A stretch of DNA of 64,000 nt, from positions 1 to 64,000 of the forward strand of contig NZ_JAMDGY010000044.1 of NCBI RefSeq assembly GCF_028656955.1, given 5' to 3'. Position 1 is the stretch's first letter; every line of letters starts with the position of its first letter. Source of the DNA: Pseudomonas fontis. Its GTDB lineage: Bacteria; Pseudomonadota; Gammaproteobacteria; Pseudomonadales; Pseudomonadaceae. Made by a program: the position numbers and the translations under genes. The notes beneath the pieces are model-generated. The model was not told the DNA's origin and did not search any database. It saw only the letters and a list, made by a program, of their open reading frames with translations. Below are positions 17,426-25,565 of this stretch, piece by piece.

Positions 17426-18439
17426 TTAACCGGCCAACGCCTGCAACCCCGCCCACTCCTCGGCCGTGACCATCACCCCTTCTCGCGCCGACAGCTCGCG
17501 CTCACGGAAACGCCGCTCGCCCGGCATGCGCTGCAAGCCGACCGCCTGCATCTGCCGTACCAGTTCGCGGCTGCGCTCGGCAAAGCGGTTGCCCACCGAC
17601 TTGGCCGGGTCAATCACGATGATCAACTGCCCGGTCCACGGCGTCTTTGCCCCCGGGTGCTGCGACCAATCAAACTCGAACGAGAAATTGCCACCGGTCA
17701 GCGCCGCCGCCAGCAGCTCGACCATCATCGACAGTGCCGAGCCCTTGTGCCCGCCGAACGGCAACAGCGCGCCGCCCGCCAGAATCGCCTTGGGGTCACA
17801 GGTCGGCTCACCAGCGCTGTCCACCCCCATGCCCTCGGGCAACAATTCGCCCTTGCGTGCGGCTATCTGCACATCGCCATGGGCAATGGCGCTGGTCGCC
17901 ATGTCAAAGACAATCGGGTCATTGCCGGCACACGGCGCGGCAAAGGCAATCGGGTTGGTGCCGAACAACGGCTGCTGCGCCCCATGGGGCACCACGCAGG
18001 TCATGCTGTTGACCACGCTCAACGCCACCAGGCCTTCCTCGGCAAACGGCTCGACATCCGGCCACAACGCCGCGAAATGGTGCGAATTGTGAATCGCCAG
18101 CACGGCGATCCCGGCACTGCGCGCCTTGCTCACCAGCAACTCGCGCGCCGCCGCCAGCGCCGGCTGGGCGAAGCCGCCCTGGGCGTCCACGCGCACATAA
18201 CCGCTGGCGACATCCTCGACCTGCGGCTGCGCCTTGCCATCCACCCAGCCACTGTTGAGCGTTGAAACATACGCCGGCATACGGAACACGCCATGGCTGT
18301 GCGCCCCGTCACGCTGGGCGCTGGCGCAGTTGTAGGCAAGGCTGCGGGCGACCTCGGCAGAGGTGCCATGACGTTCGAAAATCTGCTGCAACAGCACTTC
18401 AAGATCAGCAAACGGCAAATGATGAACAGGTGCGGACAT
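17426..18439 (-). CDS. dpkA: Delta1-piperideine-2-carboxylate / pyrroline-2-carboxylate reductase
   Basis: This 337-residue enzyme of the malate/L-lactate dehydrogenase (LDH2/DpkA) family is a cytoplasmic NADPH-dependent reductase that turns Delta1-piperideine-2-carboxylate into L-pipecolate in D-lysine catabolism. Family marks are AHSHGVFRMPAYV near residue 50 with the catalytic His, the IHNSHHFAALW segment, and HGDVQIAARKGELLPEG followed by a DPKAIL region near 220. The ATG at 18439 has GGAGCTTC just upstream. It is divergent from the RpiR regulator and heads the leftward arm of the locus. Assignment as DpkA rather than a malate or ureidoglycolate dehydrogenase rests on family motifs plus the neighbouring aminotransferase, oxidase and transporter. 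Confidence 0.87.
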   Translation of the reverse strand: MSAPVHHLPFADLEVLLQQIFERHGTSAEVARSLAYNCASAQRDGAHSHGVFRMPAYVSTLNSGWVDGKAQPQVEDVASGYVRVDAQGGFAQPALAAARELLVSKARSAGIAVLAIHNSHHFAALWPDVEPFAEEGLVALSVVNSMTCVVPHGAQQPLFGTNPIAFAAPCAGNDPIVFDMATSAIAHGDVQIAARKGELLPEGMGVDSAGEPTCDPKAILAGGALLPFGGHKGSALSMMVELLAAALTGGNFSFEFDWSQHPGAKTPWTGQLIIVIDPAKSVGNRFAERSRELVRQMQAVGLQRMPGERRFRERELSAREGVMVTAEEWAGLQALAG

Positions 18440-18504
18440 CTGAAGCTCCCTTATTGGAATTGGAGTAGGCAACAGCATGGGCAATGCCCCGACTTTCATC
18501 TGTT

Positions 18505-18556
18505 TGACAGCAAACTGTCAATTGTTGACTTGATGACAGAAAAGATTCATTTTCTG
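18505..18556. promoter_or_regulatory. Two palindromes in the dpkA/rpiR control region
   Basis: The 148-bp divergent region holds TGACAG-CAAA-CTGTCA (18505-18520) and CAGAAAA-GATTCA-TTTTCTG (18537-18556), both perfect dyads. RpiR-family proteins bind such inverted repeats as dimers. The second site lies 31 bp from the RpiR start and the first 66 bp from the dpkA start, so both transcription units could be controlled. Confidence 0.6.
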
Positions 18557-18587
18557 TTTCCAGCGCCATCGCCGCCGAGAATCACCC

Positions 18588-19457
18588 ATGCACCCACCGA
18601 TCAAGCAACGCCTGGAAAACAGCCTGCAGGATGCATCGGCTTCGGGGCGCAGGATCGCCACCTACATGCTCGCCAACCTAACCGACCTGCCGTTTGAAAC
18701 CTCGGCAAGCCTGGCGGCAAAAATCGGCGTCAGCGAGTCCAGCGTCGGGCGCTACTGCCGCGCGCTGGGTTATGAGCACCTCAAGGCCCTCAAACACGAC
18801 CTCAAGGACGACCTCGGTGACGGCCCCTGGCTGGTCGGAGATCGTCTGCAAGAATTCCGCCAGGAGCACGGCAAGGATGACGCCGGTATCGCCCGCAGCC
18901 TCGAACAGGAAGTCGCGGCGCTGGTGCGGGTCTACGAATACAGCCGCACGCCCGCCTGGCAAACCGTCAGCCAGCGCCTGGCGCAGCGGCGCAAGGTGTT
19001 CATCGCCGGTTTCCAGACCGAGCGCGGTATCGCCCAGTGCATGGCCCACCTGCTGCAATACCTGCGCGACGGCGTGCAGGTGGTCGATGGCAGTGCCGGG
19101 CATTTTGGCGAAGTGCTGCTCAGTGACCCGGCCGACTGCGCGCTGGTGGTGTTCGAAGCCCGCCGCTATTCGCGCCATGCCCTGAACCTGTGTCGCAAGG
19201 CACGTGAGGCGGGCATCCCGGTAACACTGGTTACCGACACCTTCTGCGATTGGGCCGACGCCCACGCGGACGAGGTCTTTCGCATACCCACCGAATTCAA
19301 TCTGTTCTGGGAGTCCACCGCGACGATGCTGTCGTGGGTACACCTGATGGTCAACGAGGTCTGCAAGAAGCTTGGACCGGATGTTGAAAAACGCTTGGAA
19401 GCAACTGCCGCTCTACACAACGAGTTCGTCGGCTACACGTCGTCGAACAGACAATAG
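18588..19457 (+). CDS. RpiR/MurR-family transcriptional regulator
   Basis: The 289-residue protein joins an N-terminal HTH_6 DNA-binding domain (about residues 1-80, with SLAAKIGVSESSVGRYCRAL) to a C-terminal SIS (sugar isomerase-like) ligand-binding domain (about 125-265). It is divergent from dpkA and 35 bp upstream of the transporter genes, so it is the likely local regulator of both arms of the D-lysine/pipecolate locus. The ligand could be a cyclic imino acid or lysine rather than a sugar phosphate; this is inference from context. Confidence 0.9.
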   Translation: MHPPIKQRLENSLQDASASGRRIATYMLANLTDLPFETSASLAAKIGVSESSVGRYCRALGYEHLKALKHDLKDDLGDGPWLVGDRLQEFRQEHGKDDAGIARSLEQEVAALVRVYEYSRTPAWQTVSQRLAQRRKVFIAGFQTERGIAQCMAHLLQYLRDGVQVVDGSAGHFGEVLLSDPADCALVVFEARRYSRHALNLCRKAREAGIPVTLVTDTFCDWADAHADEVFRIPTEFNLFWESTATMLSWVHLMVNEVCKKLGPDVEKRLEATAALHNEFVGYTSSNRQ

Positions 19458-19491
19458 CAAGAGTGCAAACACCAACAGATCGAGGTGCACC

Positions 19492-20250
19492 ATGAAACCC
19501 GTCCTCCGCTTCGCAGGCGCTTGCGCCCTGCTGCTCGCCGGCGCCACTGCCGTTCAGGCCGAGACCCTGAAGATCGCCACTGAAGGCGCTTACCCACCGT
19601 TCAACTTTGTCGACTCGGACAACAAGCTGCATGGCTTTGACGTCGACATCGCCAACGCCCTGTGCGCGCAGATGAAGGTCCAGTGCACCCTGGTGGCGCA
19701 GGATTGGGAAGGCATCATTCCGGCATTGATGGCGAAGAAGTACGACGCCGTGGTGGCCTCGATGATCGATACCGAAGAGCGCCGCAAGAAGATCGCCTTC
19801 ACCAACCACTACTACAAGACCCCGTTGTCCGTGGCTGTGGCCAAGGACAGCGAGATCACCGACGCGCAAACCAACTTCAAGGGGTACACCGTGGGTGCGC
19901 AAGCCTCCTCGACCCAGGCGATCTATGCCGAGGATGTCTATGGCAAGGCCGGCGCCGACGTGAAGCTGTACCCGACCCTGGATGAAGCCAACGCGGACCT
20001 CGCGGCCGGTCGCCTGGACGGGGTGATTGCCGACAAGTTCCCGTTGCTGGAGTGGCTGGGCAAGGCCGGCAAGGACTGCTGCAAGACCCTGGGTGATGTG
20101 AATGGCACCCGCGCCGATGCCTCGATTGCCGTACGCAAGGACGACGAAGCCCTGCGCGAGCGCCTGAATACTGCACTGGACGCCATCGTCGCCGACGGCA
20201 CCTACCAGAAGATCGCCAGTCGCTACTTCGACTTCGATATCTACCAGTAA
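19492..20250 (+). CDS. ABC amino-acid transporter, periplasmic binding protein (HisJ/ArgT-like)
   Basis: The 252-residue protein begins with a Sec signal peptide (MKPVLRFAGACALLLAGATAVQA, cleaved near residue 23) and continues as a type 2 periplasmic binding protein. Signature segments are IATEGAYPPFNFVDSDNKLHGFDVDIANALC and SMIDTEERRKKIAFTNHYY. Two cysteine pairs (ALCAQMKVQC and DCCKTL) resemble basic-amino-acid binding proteins. The ATG at 19492 follows GAGGTG. With the two permeases, oxidase and ATPase downstream it forms an uptake operon; lysine or D-lysine is the likely ligand by context. Confidence 0.92.
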   Translation: MKPVLRFAGACALLLAGATAVQAETLKIATEGAYPPFNFVDSDNKLHGFDVDIANALCAQMKVQCTLVAQDWEGIIPALMAKKYDAVVASMIDTEERRKKIAFTNHYYKTPLSVAVAKDSEITDAQTNFKGYTVGAQASSTQAIYAEDVYGKAGADVKLYPTLDEANADLAAGRLDGVIADKFPLLEWLGKAGKDCCKTLGDVNGTRADASIAVRKDDEALRERLNTALDAIVADGTYQKIASRYFDFDIYQ

Positions 20251-20252
20251 CC

Positions 20253-20345
20253 CTGTGGGAGCCGGCCTTGCCGGCGAACGGCCACGCCACAGTCCTCTTG
20301 GGGCAAGGCGTTGCCTTGCTTCGCCGGCAAGGCCGGCTCCCACAG
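20253..20345. repeat. REP doublet between binding protein and permease genes
   Basis: CTGTGGGAGCCGGCCTTGCC with its continuation and exact inverse form 26-bp arms around 41 bp. Lying inside the operon just after the binding-protein gene, it is placed where REP stems are known to protect the upstream mRNA and lower downstream expression, as in malE-malF. Confidence 0.87.
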
Positions 20346-20374
20346 TGCGATAGGGCCACCGGAGCTTTCAGATC

Positions 20375-21094
20375 ATGCTCGATCAACTGTCCCTGCTTTC
20401 CTTCGCCAGCGGTGGCTGGGGCCAGGCCCTGCTGGCCGGGGCCCTGGTGACCTTGTCACTGGCCCTGGCCTGCCTGCCCATCGGCCTGCCACTGGGCCTG
20501 GGCGTGGCCCTCGCCGCCCGCTCGCCAAAACGCTTCCCGCGCGCCGCCGCCACGGTATTTTCCACGGTGTTTCGTGGCCTGCCGGAACTGCTCACGCTGC
20601 TGATCATCTACTACGGCTGCCAGATCGCCGCACAGAAGATCCTCGCCGCCATGGGCTATGAAGGTGAAGTGCTGATCAACACCTTCCTCGCCGCCATGAT
20701 CGCCTTCAGCCTGGTATTCGCCGCCTTTTCCAGCGAAATCTGGCTGGCCGCCTTCAAGACCGTGCCCAAGGGCCAATACGAAGCTTCGGCGGCATTGGGC
20801 CTGAGCAAGGCCACCACATTCCGCAAGGTGGTCTTCCCGCAACTGGTGCGCATCGCCCTGCCCGGCCTGTCGAACAACTGGCTGTCGCTGCTCAAGGACA
20901 CCTCGCTGGTATCGACCATTTCCCTGGTCGACCTGATGCGCCAGACCAACCTCGCGGTCAGCGTCACCAAGGAGCCAATGTTCTTCTACGGCGTGGCCTG
21001 CCTGGGCTACCTGCTGTTCTCGGCGCTGTCCGGGCGGGTATTTGCCTTTATCGAACAGCACTTCAGCCGCCACCTGCGGAGCGCCCGCCCATGA
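20375..21094 (+). CDS. ABC amino-acid transporter permease (HisQ-like)
   Basis: This 239-residue inner-membrane permease has about five hydrophobic helices and the cytoplasmic EAA loop EASAALGLSKATTFRKVVFP that docks the ATPase. It pairs with the next permease as a heterodimer. Its stop overlaps the next start by 4 bp (ATGA). Position between the binding-protein gene and a second permease, with the ATPase further on, fits a complete HisJQMP-type importer interrupted by the oxidase gene. Confidence 0.92.
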   Translation: MLDQLSLLSFASGGWGQALLAGALVTLSLALACLPIGLPLGLGVALAARSPKRFPRAAATVFSTVFRGLPELLTLLIIYYGCQIAAQKILAAMGYEGEVLINTFLAAMIAFSLVFAAFSSEIWLAAFKTVPKGQYEASAALGLSKATTFRKVVFPQLVRIALPGLSNNWLSLLKDTSLVSTISLVDLMRQTNLAVSVTKEPMFFYGVACLGYLLFSALSGRVFAFIEQHFSRHLRSARP

Positions 21095-21801
21095 CTTTCG
21101 ACGATCTGCTGGCAATGTTCGTCAACCCCGAGCTGCTGGAACGCTACGGCCCGCGCTTTGTCGATGGCCTGCTGGTGACCGGCAAGCTGGTGGCGATTTC
21201 CTTCACCCTCGGCGCCGTACTGGGCCTGCTGCTGGCCCTGGCGCGCATGTCGAAAAGCCAACTGCTGCAACGCCTGGCCGCCGGCTACATCTATTTCTTC
21301 CGTGGCTCGCCGCTGCTGGCCCAGTTGTTCCTGCTGTATTACGGGCTCGGCTCGCTGAAGAGCTTCTGGCAGGACGTCGGCCTCTGGTGGTTCTTCCGCG
21401 ATGCCTGGTTCTGCACCCTGCTGGCGTTCACCCTGAACACCGCCGCCTACCAGGCGGAAATCTTCCGTGGCAGCCTGCTGGCGGTTGCGCCGGGGCAATA
21501 CGAAGCGGCCAAGGCCCTGAGCCTCAAGCGCTCGACCACCTTCTTCAAGGTGATCCTGCCGCAATCGCTGATCGTCGCCATCGGCCCGCTGGGCAATGAA
21601 CTGATCCTGATGATCAAGGCCAGCGCGATTGCTTCGCTGGTGACCATCTACGACCTGATGGGCGTGACCAAGCTGGCGTTCTCGCGCAGCTTCGATTTCC
21701 AGATCTACCTGTGGGCCGCCGTGCTCTACCTGCTGATCGTCGAAATCGTGCGTCGCAGCCTCAAACACATCGAAGCCCGCTTGGGCCGCCACCTGCGCTA
21801 A
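21091..21801 (+). CDS. ABC amino-acid transporter permease (HisM-like)
   Basis: The 236-residue partner permease carries the EAA loop EAAKALSLKRSTTFFKVILP and about five helices, including the FFRGSPLLAQLFLLYYG segment typical of HisM. It is translationally coupled to the preceding permease. A 24-bp gap with GAGGATTG leads to the oxidase gene. Confidence 0.92.
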   Translation: MTFDDLLAMFVNPELLERYGPRFVDGLLVTGKLVAISFTLGAVLGLLLALARMSKSQLLQRLAAGYIYFFRGSPLLAQLFLLYYGLGSLKSFWQDVGLWWFFRDAWFCTLLAFTLNTAAYQAEIFRGSLLAVAPGQYEAAKALSLKRSTTFFKVILPQSLIVAIGPLGNELILMIKASAIASLVTIYDLMGVTKLAFSRSFDFQIYLWAAVLYLLIVEIVRRSLKHIEARLGRHLR

Positions 21802-21825
21802 GCCGTCACCGCCGAGGATTGTTCC

Positions 21826-23067
21826 ATGCATTGCCACACCATCGTTCTAGGCGCCGGTATCGTCGGCGTCAGCACTGCGCTGCACCTGCAAGCGCGCGGG
21901 CGCAAGGTCATCCTGATCGACCGCGACGAACCCGGCAGCGGCACCAGCCACGGCAATGCCGGGTTGATCGAGCGCTCCAGCGTGATCCCCTATGCCTTTC
22001 CGCGTGAGCTGTCGAAGCTGCTGCGCTATGGCCTCAATCAACGCTCGGACGTGCGCTACAGCTGGCAGTACCTGCCCAAGTCGGCGCCATGGCTGTTCAA
22101 GTACTGGCAGAACTCCGCGCCAGCGCCGCTCGCCAACGCAACCCGGGCGATGCTGCCGCTGGTGGAGCGCTGCGTTGAGGAGCACGACGCGCTGATCGAG
22201 GCCGCCGAGCTGGGCTCGCTGGTCCGCGCCAGCGGCTGGATCGAGGTGTATCGCAATGCCGAAGGCTTCAAGCAGGCCGTGGCGGATGCCCATGCGCTGG
22301 CGCCCTATGGCTTGAAATACGAGGTACTCGACCGCCAGCAACTGCATGCCCGTGAAACCGCCCTGGGCAGCGACGCGGTAGGCGGCATCCACTGGCTCGA
22401 CCCCAAGACCGTCAGCAACCCCGGCGGCCTGACCCGTGGCTACGCGGCGTTGTTCGTCAAACGCGGTGGGCAGTTCATCCATGGCGATGCGCGCAGCCTG
22501 CGCCAGGTGGCAGGCGATTGGCAGGTCGATACCCGCCAGGGCCCGGTCACCGCGCCAGACGTGGTCATCGCGCTGGGCCCGCAAGCGGGCGAGGTGTTCC
22601 GCCCGCTGGGCTACCGGATCCCGCTGGAGATCAAGCGTGGCTATCACATGCACTACCAGGCGCAGGCAGGTGCCGAGCTCAAGCATTCGCTCTGTGATGT
22701 CGAGGCGGGCTTCGTCCTGGCGCCTATGGCCCAGGGCATTCGCCTGACCACCGGCATCGAATTCGCCGCCAGCGGCGACCCGGCCAATGAAATCCAGCTC
22801 AAACGCTGCGAAGCGGTAGCTCGCAAGCTGTTCCCCTTGGGCCCGCGCATCGACCCCGAGCCGTGGCTCGGCCGGCGCCCGTGCCTGCCGGACATGCGCC
22901 CGGTGATTGGCCCGGCCGGTCAGCACAAAGGCTTGTGGTTCAACTTCGGGCATGCCCACCACGGCCTGACCCTGGGCCCGGTCAGCGGCCGCCTGCTGGC
23001 GGAAATGATGACCGGTGCCACGCCCTTCACCGACCCTGCGCCCTACAGCGCCGATCGTTTCAACTGA
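21826..23067 (+). CDS. amaD: FAD-dependent D-amino-acid oxidase/dehydrogenase, probable AmaD
   Basis: The 413-residue flavoprotein of the DAO/DadA family has an N-terminal dinucleotide fold (LGAGIVGVSTALHLQARG, residues 6-23) followed by the conserved SGTSHGNAG and a C-terminal FAD-contacting segment NFGHAHHGLTLGPVSGRLLAE. It oxidises a D-amino acid to the 2-oxo acid, passing electrons to oxygen or the respiratory chain. Position inside the transporter operon, beside the RpiR regulator and divergent dpkA, matches amaD of P. putida, which acts on D-lysine. D-alanine or another D-amino acid is an alternative substrate. Confidence 0.85.
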   Translation: MHCHTIVLGAGIVGVSTALHLQARGRKVILIDRDEPGSGTSHGNAGLIERSSVIPYAFPRELSKLLRYGLNQRSDVRYSWQYLPKSAPWLFKYWQNSAPAPLANATRAMLPLVERCVEEHDALIEAAELGSLVRASGWIEVYRNAEGFKQAVADAHALAPYGLKYEVLDRQQLHARETALGSDAVGGIHWLDPKTVSNPGGLTRGYAALFVKRGGQFIHGDARSLRQVAGDWQVDTRQGPVTAPDVVIALGPQAGEVFRPLGYRIPLEIKRGYHMHYQAQAGAELKHSLCDVEAGFVLAPMAQGIRLTTGIEFAASGDPANEIQLKRCEAVARKLFPLGPRIDPEPWLGRRPCLPDMRPVIGPAGQHKGLWFNFGHAHHGLTLGPVSGRLLAEMMTGATPFTDPAPYSADRFN

Positions 23068-23089
23068 AACCCTGCGGGAGAACAACAAC

Positions 23090-23878
23090 ATGACCGCCAG
23101 CCTCAGCCTTGCAACGCCGCTGCCTGTTGCCCAGCCCGACCCACGCAACGTCGTGGTGAATATCCAGGGGTTGAACAAGTATTACGGTGAGTTCCATGTA
23201 TTGCGCGATATCGACCTGACCGTTCACGAAGGTGAGCGCATTGTCTTGTGCGGGCCATCCGGCTCGGGCAAGTCGACCTTGATTCGCTGCATCAACCAGT
23301 TGGAGGTCGCCGAGAAAGGCAGCATTCGCGTCTATGACACCGACCTCGCCGCCAACCACCGTGCAGCGGCGCAAGTGCGCAGTGAAATCGGCATGGTGTT
23401 CCAGCATTTCAACCTGTTCCCGCACATGAGCGTGCTGGACAACTGCACCCTGGCGCCCATGAGCGTACGCGGCTTGTCGCGCCAGGAAGCCGAAGAGCGG
23501 GCGCGCTTCTACCTGAACAAGGTCGGCATCGAGAACCAGGCCGGCAAATACCCCAGCCAGTTGTCAGGCGGCCAGCAGCAACGGGTGGCGATTGCCCGGG
23601 CGCTGTGCATGAAGCCGAAAATCATGCTGTTCGACGAGCCCACCTCGGCGCTGGACCCGGAAATGGTGGCCGAAGTGCTGGATGTGCTGGTGAAGCTGGC
23701 GGACACCGGCATGACCATGCTGTGCGTAACCCATGAAATGGGCTTTGCCCGGCAGGTGGCGCAGCGGGTGTTGTTCCTTGATGGTGGCCAGGTGATCGAG
23801 GACAGCCCGCCGGAGGCGTTTTTCAACAATCCGCAAAGTGCACGGGCCAAGGGATTCCTGGCACAGATTCTTCATTGA
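23090..23878 (+). CDS. ABC amino-acid transporter ATP-binding protein (HisP/GlnQ-like)
   Basis: The 262-residue ATPase energises the importer encoded just upstream. Walker A is GPSGSGKST, the Q-loop follows in MVFQHFNLFPHMSVLDN, the ABC signature is LSGGQQQRVAIARAL, Walker B is IMLFDEPTSALDPE, and the switch His is in VTHEMGFA. An N-terminal stretch of about 20 residues precedes the core. The ATG at 23090 has GGGAG upstream. It is the last gene of the operon, followed by a REP stem. Confidence 0.94.
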   Translation: MTASLSLATPLPVAQPDPRNVVVNIQGLNKYYGEFHVLRDIDLTVHEGERIVLCGPSGSGKSTLIRCINQLEVAEKGSIRVYDTDLAANHRAAAQVRSEIGMVFQHFNLFPHMSVLDNCTLAPMSVRGLSRQEAEERARFYLNKVGIENQAGKYPSQLSGGQQQRVAIARALCMKPKIMLFDEPTSALDPEMVAEVLDVLVKLADTGMTMLCVTHEMGFARQVAQRVLFLDGGQVIEDSPPEAFFNNPQSARAKGFLAQILH

Positions 23879-23887
23879 GCCCAACAG

Positions 23888-23944
23888 CATCGCGGGACCA
23901 GCCCGCTCCCACAGCAACTGTGGGCGCGGGCTGGTCCCGCGATG
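23888..23944. repeat. REP stem between convergent genes
   Basis: CATCGCGGGACCAGCCCGC and its inverse form 27-base arms (one mismatch) around a 3-base loop, in the 69-bp gap between the ABC ATPase gene and the convergent small-protein gene. It may end transcription from both directions. Confidence 0.82.
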
Positions 23945-23947
23945 GGC

Positions 23948-24241
23948 TCACTGCGGATGCATTTTCGACTTGATGAACCCGGCAATGAAGGTAAGCACCG
24001 CGCCCCCTGCACCACCGCCGATGATGCTGCTGATCAAGCCCGGAATATCCAGGCCTCCGCCCGCCGCAGCCACAGTACCCGGCTCACCGGTCATGGCCGC
24101 GACGATCTGGCCGAGCACCACCCCGCCAACACCGCCGAAAATCGAATTGAGTAACGGCCCCATGCCTTGCTTGCTCATGCCGGCAGCGTTGCCACCGACC
24201 ACACCTGCGATGATCTGAACGATCAGACTGACGATATCCAT
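23948..24241 (-). CDS. Small glycine-rich hydrophobic protein, function unknown
   Basis: This 97-residue protein is built of two hydrophobic, glycine-rich segments: residues 3-50, with VVGGNAAG and FGGVGGVVLGQIVAAM, and about 63-92, with GLISSIIGGGAGGAVLTFIAG. The glycine spacing resembles helix-packing or glycine-zipper peptides, which suggests membrane insertion or oligomerisation. It ends in the charged tail KSKMHPQ. The ATG at 24241 has GAGG 9 bases upstream; an in-frame GTG three codons earlier is less likely. I do not recognise a named family with confidence. It stands alone, convergent with the ABC ATPase. Confidence 0.75.
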   Translation of the reverse strand: MDIVSLIVQIIAGVVGGNAAGMSKQGMGPLLNSIFGGVGGVVLGQIVAAMTGEPGTVAAAGGGLDIPGLISSIIGGGAGGAVLTFIAGFIKSKMHPQ

Positions 24242-24653
24242 TGTGTGCACCCTCTGTAGCGCTGATTGAGTGACGACTCGCTTCCGGCTACTTCAGATAC
24301 GGCACCACCACAGGCTGGGAGACGTCCGGGTCCGCTCGACGACAGCGACCTGTGGCGGATAGTGGAAGTATAGCTCGTCAAATATATTGAACTGCCAACC
24401 TCGCCAAACCGCAGCGCAGAGCCCTGTTTAAAGGGTTCAGCGGCCATCATTGCGTGGCTGCATAGTCACTATGCCAAGTCTCCCTGCTGCCTTCGCTTGA
24501 AATATTAAACGGCTCTGGCAAGCTATGAGACAGGTTTCGACCGGGAATAGGCGCCCGCGCGCAGTCTCGGCAGTGCTCGAAACCTCAGGTAGCGTCAGGC
24601 TGGATCGATGCGCCTGCACAACAATGACAGGCGAGCCTGTCCCAAGGTGACAT
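24242..24653. other. Divergent intergenic region, mostly featureless
   Basis: This 412-bp gap separates the small Gly-rich gene from the amidase gene. It holds an AT-rich patch (24368-24392) and, next to the amidase ribosome-binding site, a perfect dyad GACAGGC-GA-GCCTGTC (24626-24641). No ORF with coding character and no recognisable sigma-54 or sigma-70 pair stands out. Confidence 0.5.
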
Positions 24654-25469
24654 ATGCCCAACAGCAACATTGGCAATAAGAAACAAACCCTTCGCAAACC
24701 TGTGGTCCTGATGACCATGGGTACCCAGGAACGCAAGGGCCACGACTATCAGGTCATGACCCACAAGTACATCAAGCCGCTGGTTGATCACGCAGGCTGT
24801 GTACCCCTCCTGATCCCGACCTGCTGCGGGACCGAAGACCTCGAACAGTACCTGGACATGGCCGATGGCGTGTACCTCACCGGTGCCGGCAGCAACATCG
24901 ACCCTGCCCTCTACGGCCAGGAAAACCAGACCCCGGAAAAAGCCCAGGACCGCAACCGCGACCTGTTCGACATCCCCCTGGTACAACTGGCAATCGCCCG
25001 TGGCCTGCCAATCTTCGGCATCTGCCGTGGCATGCAGGAAATCAACGTCGCGCTGGGTGGTGATATCTACCAGAAGCTCTACGTCGAGCCACAGTTCAAC
25101 GATCACCGGGAAAACCCGGAAGATCCGGTGGACGTTCAGTACAGCGCATCGCATGGCGTGCGCCTGGCCGATGGCAGCTGGCTGAAGAAGCTGCTGGGCA
25201 CTGATGAAATCCGCGTCAACTCGCTGCACGGCCAGGGCCTGAAAAACCTCGGCGAAGGCGTCGAAGCGCTGGCCTTTGCCGAAGATGGCCTGGTCGAGGC
25301 GATCCATGCGCCGAAGCTCTCGCCGTTCCTCTTCGCGGTGCAATGGCACCCGGAGTGGCAAGCCGCGCAGAACCCGGACTCGGTGAAGATGTTCGAAGCC
25401 TTTGGCGACGCCTGCCGCAAGCAGATCGCCAATGCGCAGGGCGTGAAGAAAATCAGTTCCGCTGCCTGA
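24654..25469 (+). CDS. Class I glutamine-amidotransferase-like hydrolase (PuuD-like, peptidase C26)
   Basis: The 271-residue cytoplasmic enzyme resembles gamma-glutamyl-gamma-aminobutyrate hydrolase PuuD. The nucleophile is Cys124 in FGICRGMQEIN, and His232 and Glu234 (QWHPE) complete the triad. The segment VYLTGAGSNIDPALYG is typical of the C26 family. It would split gamma-glutamyl amides such as those formed in polyamine or amine catabolism. The ATG at 24654 follows AAGGTGA. It ends in a strong terminator and stands outside the transporter operon, though its neighbourhood to the lysine genes suggests a part in amine or lysine-derived catabolism. Confidence 0.9.
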   Translation: MPNSNIGNKKQTLRKPVVLMTMGTQERKGHDYQVMTHKYIKPLVDHAGCVPLLIPTCCGTEDLEQYLDMADGVYLTGAGSNIDPALYGQENQTPEKAQDRNRDLFDIPLVQLAIARGLPIFGICRGMQEINVALGGDIYQKLYVEPQFNDHRENPEDPVDVQYSASHGVRLADGSWLKKLLGTDEIRVNSLHGQGLKNLGEGVEALAFAEDGLVEAIHAPKLSPFLFAVQWHPEWQAAQNPDSVKMFEAFGDACRKQIANAQGVKKISSAA

Positions 25470-25474
25470 TAGCA

Positions 25475-25507
25475 AACGGCTCCCACTGCAACAGTGGGAG
25501 CCGTTTT
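25475..25507 (+). terminator. Strong intrinsic terminator after the PuuD-like gene
   Basis: AACGGCTCCCACTG and CAGTGGGAGCCGTT form perfect 14-bp arms around a 3-base loop, ending in TTTT. It starts 6 bp beyond the stop codon. Confidence 0.92.
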
Positions 25508-25565
25508 CGCCATTGCAAAACGACTGGCACCTTGGCCTGGGTGCTTGTTTCAGCCTGTTGCGGCA

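Noticed and set aside
18588..19457. RpiR protein as a sugar-phosphate regulator
   Set aside because: Although SIS domains often bind sugar phosphates, no sugar-metabolism gene is adjacent; the amino-acid context is stronger.
24368..24392. AT-rich patch as promoter for the small Gly-rich gene
   Set aside because: TTGACG and TATACT occur on the minus strand but are only 5 bp apart, so they cannot form a sigma-70 promoter pair.
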